NCBI RefSeq assembly: GCF_022458865.1
Contig: NZ_JAJNMU010000025.1
Location: 1 to 64,000 of the forward strand
Length of the DNA: 64,000 nt
Direction: 5' to 3'
From: Paenibacillus periandrae
GTDB taxonomy: Bacteria; Bacillota; Bacilli; Paenibacillales; NBRC-103111
The notes under the pieces are model-generated. The model was given only the letters and a program-made list of their open reading frames with translations. It made no database searches and was not told where the DNA came from. Of this stretch, positions 1-9,620 are shown piece by piece. The first letter of the stretch is position 1; the number at the start of each line of letters is the position of its first letter. Made by a program: the position numbers and the translations under genes.

Positions 1-161
1 TCTTTTTTGAAAAATTCTATAAGATTAAGCTTCATGTAAGCCAATTTATGAAGCGAATCAATCAGCACCCGCTGGATACCGTTGATCGCCTGCTTGTTAG
101 GTTATGATCTTAATTGCGGTCTATATAGTTACTATTTTTTCTAAAATAAATTCTTGCCAGA
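1..161. other. Window edge, no confident gene
   Basis: A minus-strand reading frame is open from about 115 to the window start and reads like a gene tail (contains QRVLIDSLHKLAY), but it has no visible start codon or ribosome binding site. It may be the remains of a gene continuing outside the window. Nothing else is supported here. Confidence 0.2.
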
Positions 162-869
162 TCATTTGTTCAACGCCCTCCAAACTGTAAGTGCCGCCTC
201 GCTCGCCTCATTAGTAATCTCCATATTTTTAAGAATTTCTGTCGTTTTATCAGAAACACCAAACGTATTATATACACCAAGTGCCTTGTAACTTCCACGA
301 TCAAGTTGATGAAAGCCTTCTCCAGAAACAGGATACAAAACATTGTCATGATAGCCATACGTTCGTCCATCAACTGTAAATGTTTCCCCTGATTTTAATG
401 CTTGTCCAGCATTAATTACAGCAACGTCCTGCCCCATATTTACCCATGGTTCAGCAACAGTATTAGTCTCTTTTGCTACTGATTTCTGATTAACTTTAGC
501 TGCAAGATGTCTTTGTCCTGGGCCTTTAAATGAATAATTTTGCAATACAGTTGCATCATTTTGAGCTGTAGGCTCCTGTTGAATAACTGTTAAACTCATT
601 TCTTCTGACACTTGCGAAAATACCGTCATTTGTTGTTGATCAAGCTTCCATTGTTCCGTAAAACCTTCTGATAGCTCTGAATCTGGGTGTTTCTGAGGAA
701 TAAAAGGTACTCCATTGGTTCCTGGAACAGTTGGGAAAGGATACACACGTCCTTTTGGGATTACTACACCAATGTGACCAGAAGGATCAACGCATCCCAA
801 AGGTGAATTATTACAATACATATACCCATTCAAACTCAGCGGATTCGTAATATCCCCTTCATACGTATC
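162..869 (-). pseudogene. RHS-repeat protein C-terminal fragment with toxin-like tip
   Basis: This is the 3' end of an RHS/WapA-type polymorphic toxin. The reading frame upstream of the first ATG (833) still encodes the end of the RHS core: TYEGDITNPLSLNGY, then the signature NNSPLGCVDPSGH that marks the core-to-tip junction. A TAG stop at 870-872 cuts the frame off directly upstream, so the whole large RHS barrel is missing. The roughly 190 residues after the core would be the variable toxin tip, which contains VSGEGFHQLDRGSYKALG; I do not recognise its activity. No immunity gene can be assigned. Such orphan tips are known remnants of tip exchange at RHS loci. That it is RHS-derived is clear; whether it is ever translated is not. 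Confidence 0.7.
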
Positions 870-886
870 CTAGTTAATAAAGCGCT

Positions 887-1915
887 CTAATGTTCCGGTA
901 ATTGGTTATACCTAAAACAACGATCAATATTAATAATCAAATTAATTTGATTTACTTGTTCAAGAAACATTTCATTAATGAACAATGTCTTTGAATATGA
1001 ACTGACAGGTGATTTCTCTCTTCTTCGTAAAGCTATAACTCCTACAACATGATTCCTATACTCAGAATTATAAAAAAAGCCCGTTTCATCTCTACTCCAT
1101 GACCTCTTACCATTAGAGTAATAATGAAATCGTTCTACACCAAACACTGATTCTGAAATATCAATATCATAGTGGTTATCTGCTTCCATAACAATAAAAT
1201 TTAATTTGTTTGCTGATGCCATCCAAGTAAATGATTTGGCTGCTTTTAAGAGACTATTATAAATTTGCTTCCGATCCTCTCCCGATACGTTAACCATGTT
1301 CAAATCACTAGTTGTACCAATTTTCAAGTGTTCAAACACTGATATATTAGGGCTAAGAAAACTATACAAAGCCCTAACCATCTCTTCGTTAGGGTAGTAA
1401 TTGTTCGTATTATCTTGAAAAGAGTTCCTCTGTTTAATAGTTTCTATGAATGGCTGGACATCTGCTTCAATGAAATTTTCTGAAAACTGAATGCAAATAA
1501 ACTTCCCCACTTTAATTTTCATTAATTCCTTTTTTATCGTTTCTATAGTTTTCTTCCGCCTGTTTTGACGCTCAGAATCTGATAAATTTTTCACCTGTAA
1601 GTAGTATTCGGTTTTATCTCCAGTTAAAACAAAGTCTACAGTACCGTCTAAATAGTCCGGCTCATACTCAATTGTTATACTCTTGTCAATTGTTTTCAAA
1701 ACCTCAACCGCCAAGTTATGTTCGTCCAAAAAATCCCAGATATTCCGCGAACTATTCTTACAGTTTTCAATGAGTTTCCTATTGACCTTCTCTAATCCAT
1801 GTTCATAAAGTAGAACCATATTATTTCTAAGCATTTCTATATCCTGTTGCGAATCATTATAGATAGTACGTTCAAACACTAATTGAGCATCTTTCAAAAA
1901 AAATTCATCCGTCAT
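887..1915 (-). CDS. Unknown protein, possible PD-(D/E)xK nuclease-like
   Basis: A 342-residue soluble protein starting at ATG 1915 after a weak GGGGTG site. I do not recognise the family. Residues about 80-110 contain EYEPDYLDGTVDFVL followed by YYLQVKNLS. That spacing (acidic, VDF, then Q-x-K on the next strand) resembles the active site of restriction-endonuclease-like folds. It lies immediately upstream of the RHS fragment in the same orientation, with an 18-bp gap. An immunity or DNA-processing role is possible but only inferred. No signal peptide or membrane segment is seen. Confidence 0.5.
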   Translation of the reverse strand: MTDEFFLKDAQLVFERTIYNDSQQDIEMLRNNMVLLYEHGLEKVNRKLIENCKNSSRNIWDFLDEHNLAVEVLKTIDKSITIEYEPDYLDGTVDFVLTGDKTEYYLQVKNLSDSERQNRRKKTIETIKKELMKIKVGKFICIQFSENFIEADVQPFIETIKQRNSFQDNTNNYYPNEEMVRALYSFLSPNISVFEHLKIGTTSDLNMVNVSGEDRKQIYNSLLKAAKSFTWMASANKLNFIVMEADNHYDIDISESVFGVERFHYYSNGKRSWSRDETGFFYNSEYRNHVVGVIALRRREKSPVSSYSKTLFINEMFLEQVNQINLIINIDRCFRYNQLPEH

Positions 1916-1951
1916 TAAATCATCTACACCCCTACTCTTATAAAAATTGAA

Positions 1952-3003
1952 TTATCCAACTTGTGTATCTGGCTTTACATATCCCGTTTTATTCCTCATC
2001 ATAGCATAAACCACATTAACCAGCTTCCTCATGATACAAATAATCGATTGCTTCTTGGTCTTTCCTGCTGCCAGTTTTGCTTGATAATACTCATAGTAAT
2101 AAGGATGGTTTGGCTCCCTACTGCCCCGTTTGGCTCCAATCTGGCGGCATGCCAGCCGATAAAACAACTCATGCAGTTCCCTATTCCCCTGCTTGCATTT
2201 ATAGTGCCTATGGCTATCACCTGAACCGACAAGAATAGGTGCAATACCTGCAAAACACGCAAGACTATCGGCATGTTTGAATCTTCCAATATGACCAATC
2301 TCAGCAACAAATGAAGCTGCTGTCACCACATCAATACCATACATCGTTTCAAGTCGATATCCGGTTTCTTTCATCACCACAGCCAATCGTCCCTCGATGG
2401 CCTCTAATTCGGTTTTACAGCTTCGGATACGTCTAATATGACTTTGAATGATGAAATCTCGTTCCTCCTGATACTCTCGCTTCGTGGCACCATCTTCATG
2501 AATCAACCGCAATATTTTCTCTGCACTTTTCATCGAACATGCGTAATTGCTCGGTTTCTGTAAAAACTCCCTTAACTCCTGAACGGTATAATCAGCCAAG
2601 TGATGGGGAGCAGGGAATTGTTCAAAAAAGGCCAATGCTGTTTTACCGTCCAATTCGCTGAAAACTTCCTGTAACTCGGATAATGATGCGCTAATTGTGC
2701 ATGTAACTGGTTGAGTAACACGGAATGCGTATGGGATACAGCCTTTCATGTTGTCACCAGTTGACCCATTACCCAAATCTGATCAATAGGATTCGCATCA
2801 GGTAGACTCTCCAATTTATCTACCAATACATGAGCCACACATTCGGCATCCCATGAGTCCGATTTTTGAACGATTGGATTCGCCTTTCTTACCGCGTTGG
2901 GTCTTAAAGGAAAGGCTGATGCAGGCTTGCTTCTTCCGGCATCACTTGAGATTGCGGTAACTTCTTCCTTAAAGCCTTCGACCAAAAATAGAGAAGAACT
3001 CAT
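1952..3003 (-). pseudogene. IS110-family transposase, decayed
   Basis: The downstream frame (1952-2776) encodes the C-terminal Transposase_20 half of an IS110/IS1111 transposase, with YGIDVVTAASFVAEIG and ACFAGIAPILVGSG. The upstream frame (2746-3003) carries part of the N-terminal DEDD region, with KSDSWDAECVAHVLVDKL. The two do not join. An in-frame TGA near 2751 replaces the expected arginine of TTRKAVSYTHS, and a further 1-nt frameshift near 2665 separates the halves. The first 90-100 residues, with the first catalytic Asp, are absent, because a stop lies just upstream of 3003. With truncation, nonsense and frameshift together the element is dead. IS110 elements lack conventional terminal inverted repeats, so exact ends cannot be set. 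Confidence 0.85.
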
Positions 3004-3050
3004 CTTTCACATCGCGCGCGCTCTTTCAAAAAAGTTTACATTCGGTTTTT

Positions 3051-3067
3051 AGGTGCACGGTGCACCT
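3051..3067. repeat. 17-bp perfect palindrome
   Basis: AGGTGCAC-G-GTGCACCT is a perfect inverted repeat around one central base. It lies just upstream of the decayed IS110 gene and could be an operator half-site pair or part of the element's recombination end. No regulator can be assigned. Confidence 0.4.
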
Positions 3068-3110
3068 ATGAACAAGAGAAAATGAAGTATGATCTATTGT
3101 AGAAAATGAT

Positions 3111-3153
3111 GAAAAGACCAAGACGCCACAAAGTGGTGAACATTGGTCTTTTC
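3111..3153. terminator. Hairpin, possible bidirectional terminator
   Basis: GAAAAGACCA pairs perfectly with TGGTCTTTTC around a 23-nt centre that has further internal pairing (CCAC/GTGG). T-rich flanks occur on both sides, so it could act in either direction between the IS110 remnant and the small plus-strand gene. Confidence 0.45.
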
Positions 3154-3275
3154 TCAACTATCCGCCTCTAGTGCCCTTTAAGAGGTTCAGCCAACATTTT
3201 AACGGAATTATACGCTAAAGGCTTTATCGATCGTTAAGTATATAATGATAATTGAATAGGAGGTGCTGTATCTAA

Positions 3276-3443
3276 GTGGAATTTATAGAAATAGGAATAA
3301 AACTATTTGTGTTAATAATATTTGTTTCACTACTCTTTAGTTTGGTAGGGTTCTTAGTCCAAAAATATCTAAGTGACTTCTTTCAAGGTTCTTCTAAAAC
3401 AATAATAAAAATATTTAGTTTACTTAAAGGAATTTTCCGCTAA
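3276..3443 (+). CDS. 55-aa small membrane protein
   Basis: A short gene with a strong ribosome binding site (AGGAGGTG about 12 nt before a GTG start). The product is 55 residues. Residues about 8-29 form one hydrophobic segment rich in Ile, Leu, Val and Phe, followed by a basic amphipathic tail ending KGIFR. This is typical of single-pass membrane peptides, including type I toxin peptides, but no antisense RNA or antitoxin can be demonstrated. Function unknown. It is the only plus-strand gene in the first 10 kb. Confidence 0.5.
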   Translation: MEFIEIGIKLFVLIIFVSLLFSLVGFLVQKYLSDFFQGSSKTIIKIFSLLKGIFR

Positions 3444-3518
3444 TGCTTAGCGAATAAAAACGTCAAATTGTTTGCGATACACCTCTTAAAACTAAGTAGT
3501 TAATTGAAAAATAGCAAT

Positions 3519-4439
3519 TCAATATTTTCCTTCACCGATTAAGGATACGTTGAACTGATCCTGGATAAAGGGATTCGGATCAAGCCAAGGTTGTATTTTT
3601 AGATAAGTGGACTCCTCCGGATAACGTGATATTTTATTGAACACATGGAATGTCATAAGGTTGAAATAGGTGAAGACTGGTTTTTGTTTATACGCATCCA
3701 AAACAATAATTCCTTCATGAGCTAAGGAATCTGTTAAAGATTGAAATGCTTCAGCTAATTTTTGTTCTTTGACACTATTCCAAAGAAATCCTTTGAAATC
3801 CCAAATAATATGAGCCTCTTGGAGTCCATTTAGTCGCAATGTGTTCTTCAGATGTAGTGCATTTACTGGCTGATTATGATATGTAAGGTTTAATTGATCC
3901 TTCTGAATATCTTGGACACGATCATTAGGCGGGTACAAGTCACTCAGTAAGCAAACGATATTATTGTACCTGTTATCATGAAGTATACTGTAACAGAGAT
4001 CTCTTTCATAACGTCCCTTGCTTGCAGACGGCCCTGCTATCACTAGCTTTTCTTCTGCAGGAGGCATCATGCCACTTTGTTTGACTAGCTCCCAAAGTGT
4101 CGGTATGTATTCATTTCGATGATTAAATTGATAAGTAACGTCACTCCACAGAAATAAGGGACCCTCCGGTCCATACCTTAATTGTATTTCTCTTTCTCTA
4201 TGGTTTTTAAGTTCTTTCTGTATTTTTCGGCCTTTTATTACGTCAATAACCATAATGGAAATAAGAATAAAACATGTTACCAATAGGATTGCTGCAACTG
4301 GCATAAATCCCACTAACTCACCAATTGCTACTAAAATGATTGAATAAAATGCTACAACAATACCGATCAAACAGTGAATGGATCTATTCTCTTTTCTAAA
4401 GTGACTTTTTATGTTCTCGTCTGTATTTATACTCTTCAA
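3519..4439 (-). CDS. Membrane-anchored protein of unknown function
   Basis: A 306-residue protein read from TTG at 4439 behind an AAGGGGA site. After a charged N-terminus, two hydrophobic segments (about residues 23-45 and 48-70) form a membrane hairpin. A soluble domain of about 230 residues follows. It contains KLVIAGPSASKGRYERDLCYSI near the start and GIIVLDAYKQKP later, alternating beta/alpha patterns reminiscent of a Rossmann-type methyltransferase. I cannot identify a cofactor motif with confidence. It stands alone between an unrelated small gene and a GC-rich gene-free stretch. Function unknown. Confidence 0.55.
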   Translation of the reverse strand: MKSINTDENIKSHFRKENRSIHCLIGIVVAFYSIILVAIGELVGFMPVAAILLVTCFILISIMVIDVIKGRKIQKELKNHREREIQLRYGPEGPLFLWSDVTYQFNHRNEYIPTLWELVKQSGMMPPAEEKLVIAGPSASKGRYERDLCYSILHDNRYNNIVCLLSDLYPPNDRVQDIQKDQLNLTYHNQPVNALHLKNTLRLNGLQEAHIIWDFKGFLWNSVKEQKLAEAFQSLTDSLAHEGIIVLDAYKQKPVFTYFNLMTFHVFNKISRYPEESTYLKIQPWLDPNPFIQDQFNVSLIGEGKY

Positions 4440-4937
4440 AATATAATCCCCTTAAGGTCATGTCAGTAATTGGTTACTATTAGTTGATGTAACATAGAAG
4501 ATAAAGATCACAACGGTTCCACAGCGATACCTCGGACAGTGTTCATATATTGCACAATAGGTGGCTGGACCGGGCTCCTGCTGCTGCTCACTAGGATTCA
4601 ATCATCCACCGTATGTACTCCCCAAAACACCTGCAAATTTACACCCAGAATAATAGTGACAGCTTTCGTGGGAATGTCAGCAGTAGAGATCGCAACTGCC
4701 GGAGGCCATGTCCTGATTCTCGCGATCTATCGTTTGGGAGCAAGTGCAACCAAGAAGAGGCGCCGTAGTTGGTGCCCCTGACAGTATATACGTCGCATAC
4801 GCGTGCAGCCGCCGGGCCACTTCCTCCCAGTCGCCTATATACACTACATGAGCATAGTGGTCGTCTGATAGAGTTCATGTCCGCTGTGATCTCTAATGTA
4901 CGAGCATTAATTTCGTATATTTCAAAATTCCTAACCC
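4440..4937. repeat. GC-rich gene-free stretch with degenerate repeat-like sequence
   Basis: From about 4540 to 4880 base composition jumps well above the flanking AT-rich genes. All six frames are broken or lack ribosome binding sites. The stretch contains motifs (GATCGCAACTGCCGGAGG, GGGAGCAAGTGCAACC) that resemble the degenerate GC-rich repeats at 9, 24.9, 44 and 57 kb. I see no gene here. Confidence 0.35.
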
Positions 4938-5885
4938 TTATTGAAGCTCGCTTTTCGAAAGAAGATAGTTAATCGCTTGATCGAACGTTAACTTTTTATC
5001 AGATGCATATGTCTCAATCTGTTTATAGAGCTTCTTATTATAGTTGGTCCGTTTGCTTATTACTTCACCATCTAATTCAATGTTACCCCCAATTAAAGAT
5101 AAGTGTCCCTCTAATATAAATTTGTTAAGCAATATCAAATCTTCATTGTTTCCTTCAAATTTCCCTTTCCTACATCGGACAAAGTATGTTTCTTCCTTTT
5201 CGAATATTCGAATGTTTTTGGTACCAAGACATCTTACCATTTGTGATAATACATCATTGATCTTTGAAAAAACATCTAATGGCTTTGGAAATGAAAATAT
5301 TATCGTTCCAATCCTTCTCTCGTATGGTAGATCCAGACATGGTTTTGAAATTGGAAGGTATCCATTCGGTTCCATAATAATATAATTTTCAGTAAGCAAT
5401 TGAATTGGGTTAACTGAGACTACAACAACTTTCTTATCTTCAAACGTAAATGAATCAAATAGTCGCAAGTTATTTTTATATAATTCGAGTTCCCTCCCTC
5501 CTTCTCTTGTAAACTGGGTATGCTCCCTTTTACTAAGGGCCATTTTTAATGCTATGCAATCCGCTCTTCGGAATATACGCCGTTGTTGCTTCCCATATGG
5601 GATCCACTGACTAGGTATTCCAGGCGGGTCTGCTTTAGCTAGCAAACCCAAATATTGCTTTGAAATTCCAATAATTTCTGCTGCCTCACTTTGGAAAAGC
5701 GAATCAGATCCAAACAACTGATTTAATCTTTCATATTCCTCTTCTGTAAATCGATAACCTCCATCGCTCCTATGAGTATCCGGATTCACGGAATTGAGCA
5801 TTCCTTTCTCAACCCACAACCTAATAGTATTACTCGATTTTTTAAACTTTTGAGCCATCTCTTTTTGTGATAAATAATTTGACAT
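4938..5885 (-). CDS. MerR-like DNA-binding protein with C-terminal unknown domain
   Basis: A 315-residue protein. Residues 1-58 match a MerR-type winged helix-turn-helix: YLSQKEMAQKFKKSSNTIRLWVEKGML, then GGYRFTEEEYERL. Residues about 66-115 look like a second HTH (SEAAEIIGISKQYLGLLAK followed by GKQQRRIFRRADC). The C-terminal 180 residues are an unrecognised mixed alpha/beta domain. It probably binds DNA, either as a regulator or as a plasmid replication/partition accessory protein, since tandem HTH proteins with large unknown C-termini occur in both classes. The start is ATG 5885 behind a GAGGT site. It has no operon partner. Confidence 0.55.
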   Translation of the reverse strand: MSNYLSQKEMAQKFKKSSNTIRLWVEKGMLNSVNPDTHRSDGGYRFTEEEYERLNQLFGSDSLFQSEAAEIIGISKQYLGLLAKADPPGIPSQWIPYGKQQRRIFRRADCIALKMALSKREHTQFTREGGRELELYKNNLRLFDSFTFEDKKVVVVSVNPIQLLTENYIIMEPNGYLPISKPCLDLPYERRIGTIIFSFPKPLDVFSKINDVLSQMVRCLGTKNIRIFEKEETYFVRCRKGKFEGNNEDLILLNKFILEGHLSLIGGNIELDGEVISKRTNYNKKLYKQIETYASDKKLTFDQAINYLLSKSELQ

Positions 5886-6052
5886 TTTACTTTACCTCGC
5901 AACGAAATGCCTATTTTATGGGTAAATTGACCTAATGAAGATAAGAATAACATATTTAGAAGAGAACTGAATATATAATATTTCCCAATTAATCTAAAAT
6001 GTAATACCATCTAGATAATTATAAGAGATAGCTTCAATTCAGATTTGGTAAG

Positions 6053-7381
6053 TTATTTTATGATCTTTGTTAAATCTATTGATGGGCGACGATTAAACTC
6101 TGTATTTCTCCATAAATGAAGCTCATTTTCATTAACAGTCAATTTGTAATCGCTTAATGCTGAAGATAGTTTTATATCTACTAGCCCAACCATTTCGTTT
6201 AAACCCTTCTCTGTTATAGTACCAAGCTTAATTCTACTATCTTGTCCTTCTTGAAATAGATAATAGAGTTTTCCACTATAATAAAAGGGCTGAGTATATG
6301 AGGATCCCTTTAGCTTTTCAATTTTATCTTTCCCATTTTCATAAAAGATATCACCCGATTCATAATTTAAAGTTTTTATAGTATTATTGGAAAAAATTCT
6401 TAATTTCTTACTGGACTGATCTATTGATAAATGAACATTTGAACTATAACCCAAAAGAATATTGTTTAGATCTGAAATTTGAAAGAGCCCGTTTGGAACT
6501 TCCTCAGTGTAAAGGAAATAAGAATCTTTAACTCCGGAAATCAATCCCAATTTCCCATCGAATCGAGCTACGGCAATAAATTCTTTTTCTTTTGGTGCTG
6601 ATTTTCTAGCTACATATACTTCTTGAGTCACTGTTTTTCCTCTCTCAAATGAAGATTTTAATATCCCATCAGCAGAACGCCAGTAAAGAGATTCATCATA
6701 AAAGAAGTATTGAAAATAAGGATTATCTTTTTTAATATTTTTGAACTGTTGATTCTGGTAAATCCACTTACCAGTATTCAAATCTGCAATAGAATAATAA
6801 ACGTTCAAAAAAGAACCTACTTGTGAATTTTCGGTCCACAGTAAATAAAAGTAACCATCCTTCTCGTACATATATGGATTAACTCTTCCTGATTTATTGG
6901 ATAGATTAGAAGGATAATAACTATCATCACCAAAGTTATTTTTAGTAGGCATTACCTCCATTTGATTACTAATAAGAACAGTTTCTGTAGCAGGATCCCA
7001 ACTCACCTTTTTTCCCGTTGATTCTGAAACAAAACGAAGAGGTATCATAGTGACCCCATTTATTATTTTGGGTTCTGATTCTAGTTCTGATTGTACATTG
7101 TTTACGAGCACCGATTTCTTTCCAATGGTCATAACTATCTTCACAAATTCATTAGTACCCGTCACACGTTTACTATTAGGTTCCCAACCCACTTTAAGTC
7201 CAAGAGTTTCAAATATTCCTCGAAATGGAACAAGCACGCTTCCGATATCCATAATTGGCGCCTCTTCAAAAACAATAGGGATACCTTGATACTTCACTGT
7301 TATTTCACTATCGGCCCATATTGTTTGGCTAAATGATAAGAATAGAAATACTGATAACATTATGCTAATTCGATTTTTCAA
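6053..7381 (-). CDS. Secreted protein with copper-amine-oxidase N-terminal (stalk) domain
   Basis: A 442-residue secreted protein. It has a signal peptide (MKNRISIMLSVFLFLSF, cleavage after WA-D near residue 24). A copper amine oxidase N-terminal-like domain covers about residues 28-143 as two repeats (VLVPFRGIFETLGLKVGW and MIPLRFVSESTGKKVSWDP). Residues about 150-440 are beta-rich and suggest a propeller or sugar-lyase-like sensor domain. The domain is a non-catalytic stalk found in many Paenibacillus surface proteins. TTG start at 7381 with an AGTAGGT site. It is monocistronic. A cell-envelope location is well supported; the exact role is unknown. Confidence 0.75.
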   Translation of the reverse strand: MKNRISIMLSVFLFLSFSQTIWADSEITVKYQGIPIVFEEAPIMDIGSVLVPFRGIFETLGLKVGWEPNSKRVTGTNEFVKIVMTIGKKSVLVNNVQSELESEPKIINGVTMIPLRFVSESTGKKVSWDPATETVLISNQMEVMPTKNNFGDDSYYPSNLSNKSGRVNPYMYEKDGYFYLLWTENSQVGSFLNVYYSIADLNTGKWIYQNQQFKNIKKDNPYFQYFFYDESLYWRSADGILKSSFERGKTVTQEVYVARKSAPKEKEFIAVARFDGKLGLISGVKDSYFLYTEEVPNGLFQISDLNNILLGYSSNVHLSIDQSSKKLRIFSNNTIKTLNYESGDIFYENGKDKIEKLKGSSYTQPFYYSGKLYYLFQEGQDSRIKLGTITEKGLNEMVGLVDIKLSSALSDYKLTVNENELHLWRNTEFNRRPSIDLTKIIK

Positions 7382-7596
7382 TATAATACCTACTTTCTTT
7401 AATTAGAGAGTTACATCGAAGTTATTATTCACACAATTCCACACTATTTTTTATCCATAGTTTAAGGAATATCAATAAGATCACCTTTAACCCAACTAGA
7501 CTATCTATTAGTAATATTAATTCCTATAGAACTTCCATTCAAATATCTAATTACCCATAAATCCGAAGCCTTTTCAAACAAATAACACAACAACAC

Positions 7597-8712
7597 TTAA
7601 GTGATTACCGGTGTTGCTATATAACGAACAACTTTATTTTTCCCAGTTGTCTTGGCTTGATACATAGCTTTATCTGCTTGTGTAATTAATTCATCATGAG
7701 AAATACCATCCTCTCTGTAGCTGTAACCTATACTGGCCGTAACACCTGGATTTGTTTCTTTTTCAATTCTGAAACGAATACGTTCCGTAAGCTGTTTCAT
7801 CTCAATTTTTTTATCTCGTATGAGTGCTACCATTTCTTCTCCACCATATCTTGCAGCTATTCCTATTCCATCTACTTCCTCTCTAAAAATAGAGGCAACT
7901 TGCTTTAATACTTCATCACCTGCCTTATGCCCTTTTGTATCATTAAGTTTTTTAAAATTATCTATATCAATAAATATAATAGATACTGATTGGCCGGCTT
8001 TAACTGACTTTTCAACGTTCTCATATAGATGTCGACGATTAAATAGCCCTGTAAGGGCATCGGTTATAGATTGCATATACGATTTCTGCATAACTTCAAT
8101 TACTCTCTCCAATAAAATAAAGAACAGGATGGAATAGGATAGTACTGGAAGTACTTTCACTAGAAAAGATACCCATAATGAATTTTCATGTTGTTTATAT
8201 TCGCTCCAAACTTGTAGTCCTTCTATTACAAAAAAGGTAAAAATAGCCCACCGAAATTTATGATCGGAACCTATATGTCTGCCAAATATAAACCAAATAG
8301 TCAAGAGAAATGCCATCACGAATCCAATTTGTACCCAATCATTCAGAAAAACTATTCCAAAAGCAGCAGCGCATAATGTGTAAAAGATCCATTGGATATG
8401 CGCTACATTAGTATGGTATAGCTGATATAGTCCTAGTATAAGCAGAAAAAACGCACAATCTCCTAAAGCTGTTATACTCCTTTCAATCCAGATCAGATAT
8501 GAACTTTCAGAAGTCATAAATGAATGAGAGATAGAGATACCATGATCTATCAATGTTAGAACTAAAGCAATTGAAAGCGTTAAGTATGACTTCTTTCGTC
8601 GTCGTTTGAATAAATTAATGGAAATTAACAACATTAACAAAAAGATCGGCAGTAATATCAATGAAGATATTACTGTACCCTGAAGACCAAAAAAAAGTTC
8701 TAAAAACTTCAT
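7597..8712 (-). CDS. GGDEF-domain diguanylate cyclase, integral membrane
   Basis: A 371-residue enzyme predicted to make cyclic di-GMP from two GTP at the membrane. The first 195 residues hold six or seven hydrophobic helices. A complete GGDEF domain follows, from DALTGLFNRRHL (about 214) through IFIDIDNFKKLND to the active-site loop RYGGEEM (GGEEF variant) and ASIGYS. The usual RxxD inhibitory site five residues before the signature is absent, so product inhibition may be missing. Start chosen at ATG 8712, seven nt after GAGGTG; an in-frame GTG three codons earlier overlaps that site. A terminator-like hairpin with a competing pairing lies 70-130 nt upstream and suggests attenuation. Confidence 0.88.
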   Translation of the reverse strand: MKFLELFFGLQGTVISSLILLPIFLLMLLISINLFKRRRKKSYLTLSIALVLTLIDHGISISHSFMTSESSYLIWIERSITALGDCAFFLLILGLYQLYHTNVAHIQWIFYTLCAAAFGIVFLNDWVQIGFVMAFLLTIWFIFGRHIGSDHKFRWAIFTFFVIEGLQVWSEYKQHENSLWVSFLVKVLPVLSYSILFFILLERVIEVMQKSYMQSITDALTGLFNRRHLYENVEKSVKAGQSVSIIFIDIDNFKKLNDTKGHKAGDEVLKQVASIFREEVDGIGIAARYGGEEMVALIRDKKIEMKQLTERIRFRIEKETNPGVTASIGYSYREDGISHDELITQADKAMYQAKTTGKNKVVRYIATPVIT

Positions 8713-8781
8713 ATCAATCACCTCAACTGATTAATGACCCCTATAGCTGACTCATACTTCCTCTTCACGATAAAATCGAAC

Positions 8782-8850
8782 AAAAAAAGGGCACACCAAT
8801 ATTCTGGCGTGCCCTTGAGTCATTCTCCCAAGGCATTAGATTTATCATAA
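8782..8850 (-). promoter_or_regulatory. Terminator/antiterminator-like leader of the GGDEF gene
   Basis: On the minus strand AAGGGCAC pairs with GTGCCCTT (8787-8816) and is followed by a run of seven T, a textbook intrinsic terminator. It lies 70 nt upstream of the GGDEF start and reads toward it, with no gene just upstream that it could be ending. The arm CTCAAGG can alternatively pair with CCTTGGG a few nt upstream, which would open the terminator. I could not match a known c-di-GMP riboswitch core, so the trigger is unknown. Confidence 0.5.
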
Positions 8851-9112
8851 TTATAGTTGAAGGCTTATCATATTGGCAATAACTTAGTTTACCATTTCAA
8901 AAATTTTATTATATTTTCTTCCATATTTTCTAGAGTTATATATACAAGAAACAGTCGTTCGCATCAATAACTAATTGTCGAGCCCTATGAAGAAAGGGCC
9001 GAAGTTTTGCTTTAATGAGCAATCGGTTGTGCTAACCTCCACAATTCATCTTCAGAGCTATCATAGCACCGGCTTTCTTCAGGATCTACGGGACCAGCGT
9101 AGGTCACTAATC

Positions 9113-9620
9113 GATGCCCTGCCGTCGGTTAAACTGGCTGAGGCACATCAAGCCTGCTTCCAGATTGCTTTGGCAGCCGCTGCCTTAATGGACTGAAGTT
9201 CATTGATCTCCCAAAGAATTTAATCTAATGCTGGGTTCTATATTACTTTTAGATATCTTAGATATTAAAGATATCTAAGCTAATTATAATAAAAATTGAT
9301 ATCTATTTAATTCTTTTTCTTATATCTACCTTCGCTTGTGGAAGGACATGCAGCGCGTGCTGCAGCATCCCGATCCGCCATTTTCGTCGTGCTCCGACGC
9401 CTTGCCGTCGGTTGACTGGCTGAGCAACATCAAACGAGATTGCTTTGGACATCGTTGCCTTAACGGACTGAAAGCACAGTGAACACCCCAAGATTTCTAC
9501 TTAATGGGAGTATCCATTTACATTAGATATCTAAGATATTTTGAATATCTAATAATACAATCATCAATATAGATATCTATTTAATTCTTTTGCTTACGAC
9601 TGCCTTCGCTTGTGGAAGGA
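9113..9620. repeat. Two diverged copies of a ~275-bp direct repeat with AGATATCT palindromes
   Basis: Copy 1 spans about 9113-9346 and copy 2 about 9396-9620. Both begin with GATGCC/GACGCC-TGCCGTCGGTT and contain an AT-rich centre. Both end with ATCTATTTAATTCTTTT and CCTTCGCTTGTGGAAGGA. The AT-rich centres carry inverted repeats: TTAGATATCT with AGATATCTAA at 9249-9278, and a shorter version at about 9516-9545. No gene is supported from 8985 to 9600; the short open frames lack ribosome binding sites. Confidence 0.6.

Noticed and set aside
8720..8980. Known c-di-GMP riboswitch (GEMM) before the GGDEF gene
   Set aside because: The conserved GEMM core and tetraloop-receptor words were looked for by eye and not found; only a generic attenuator is claimed.
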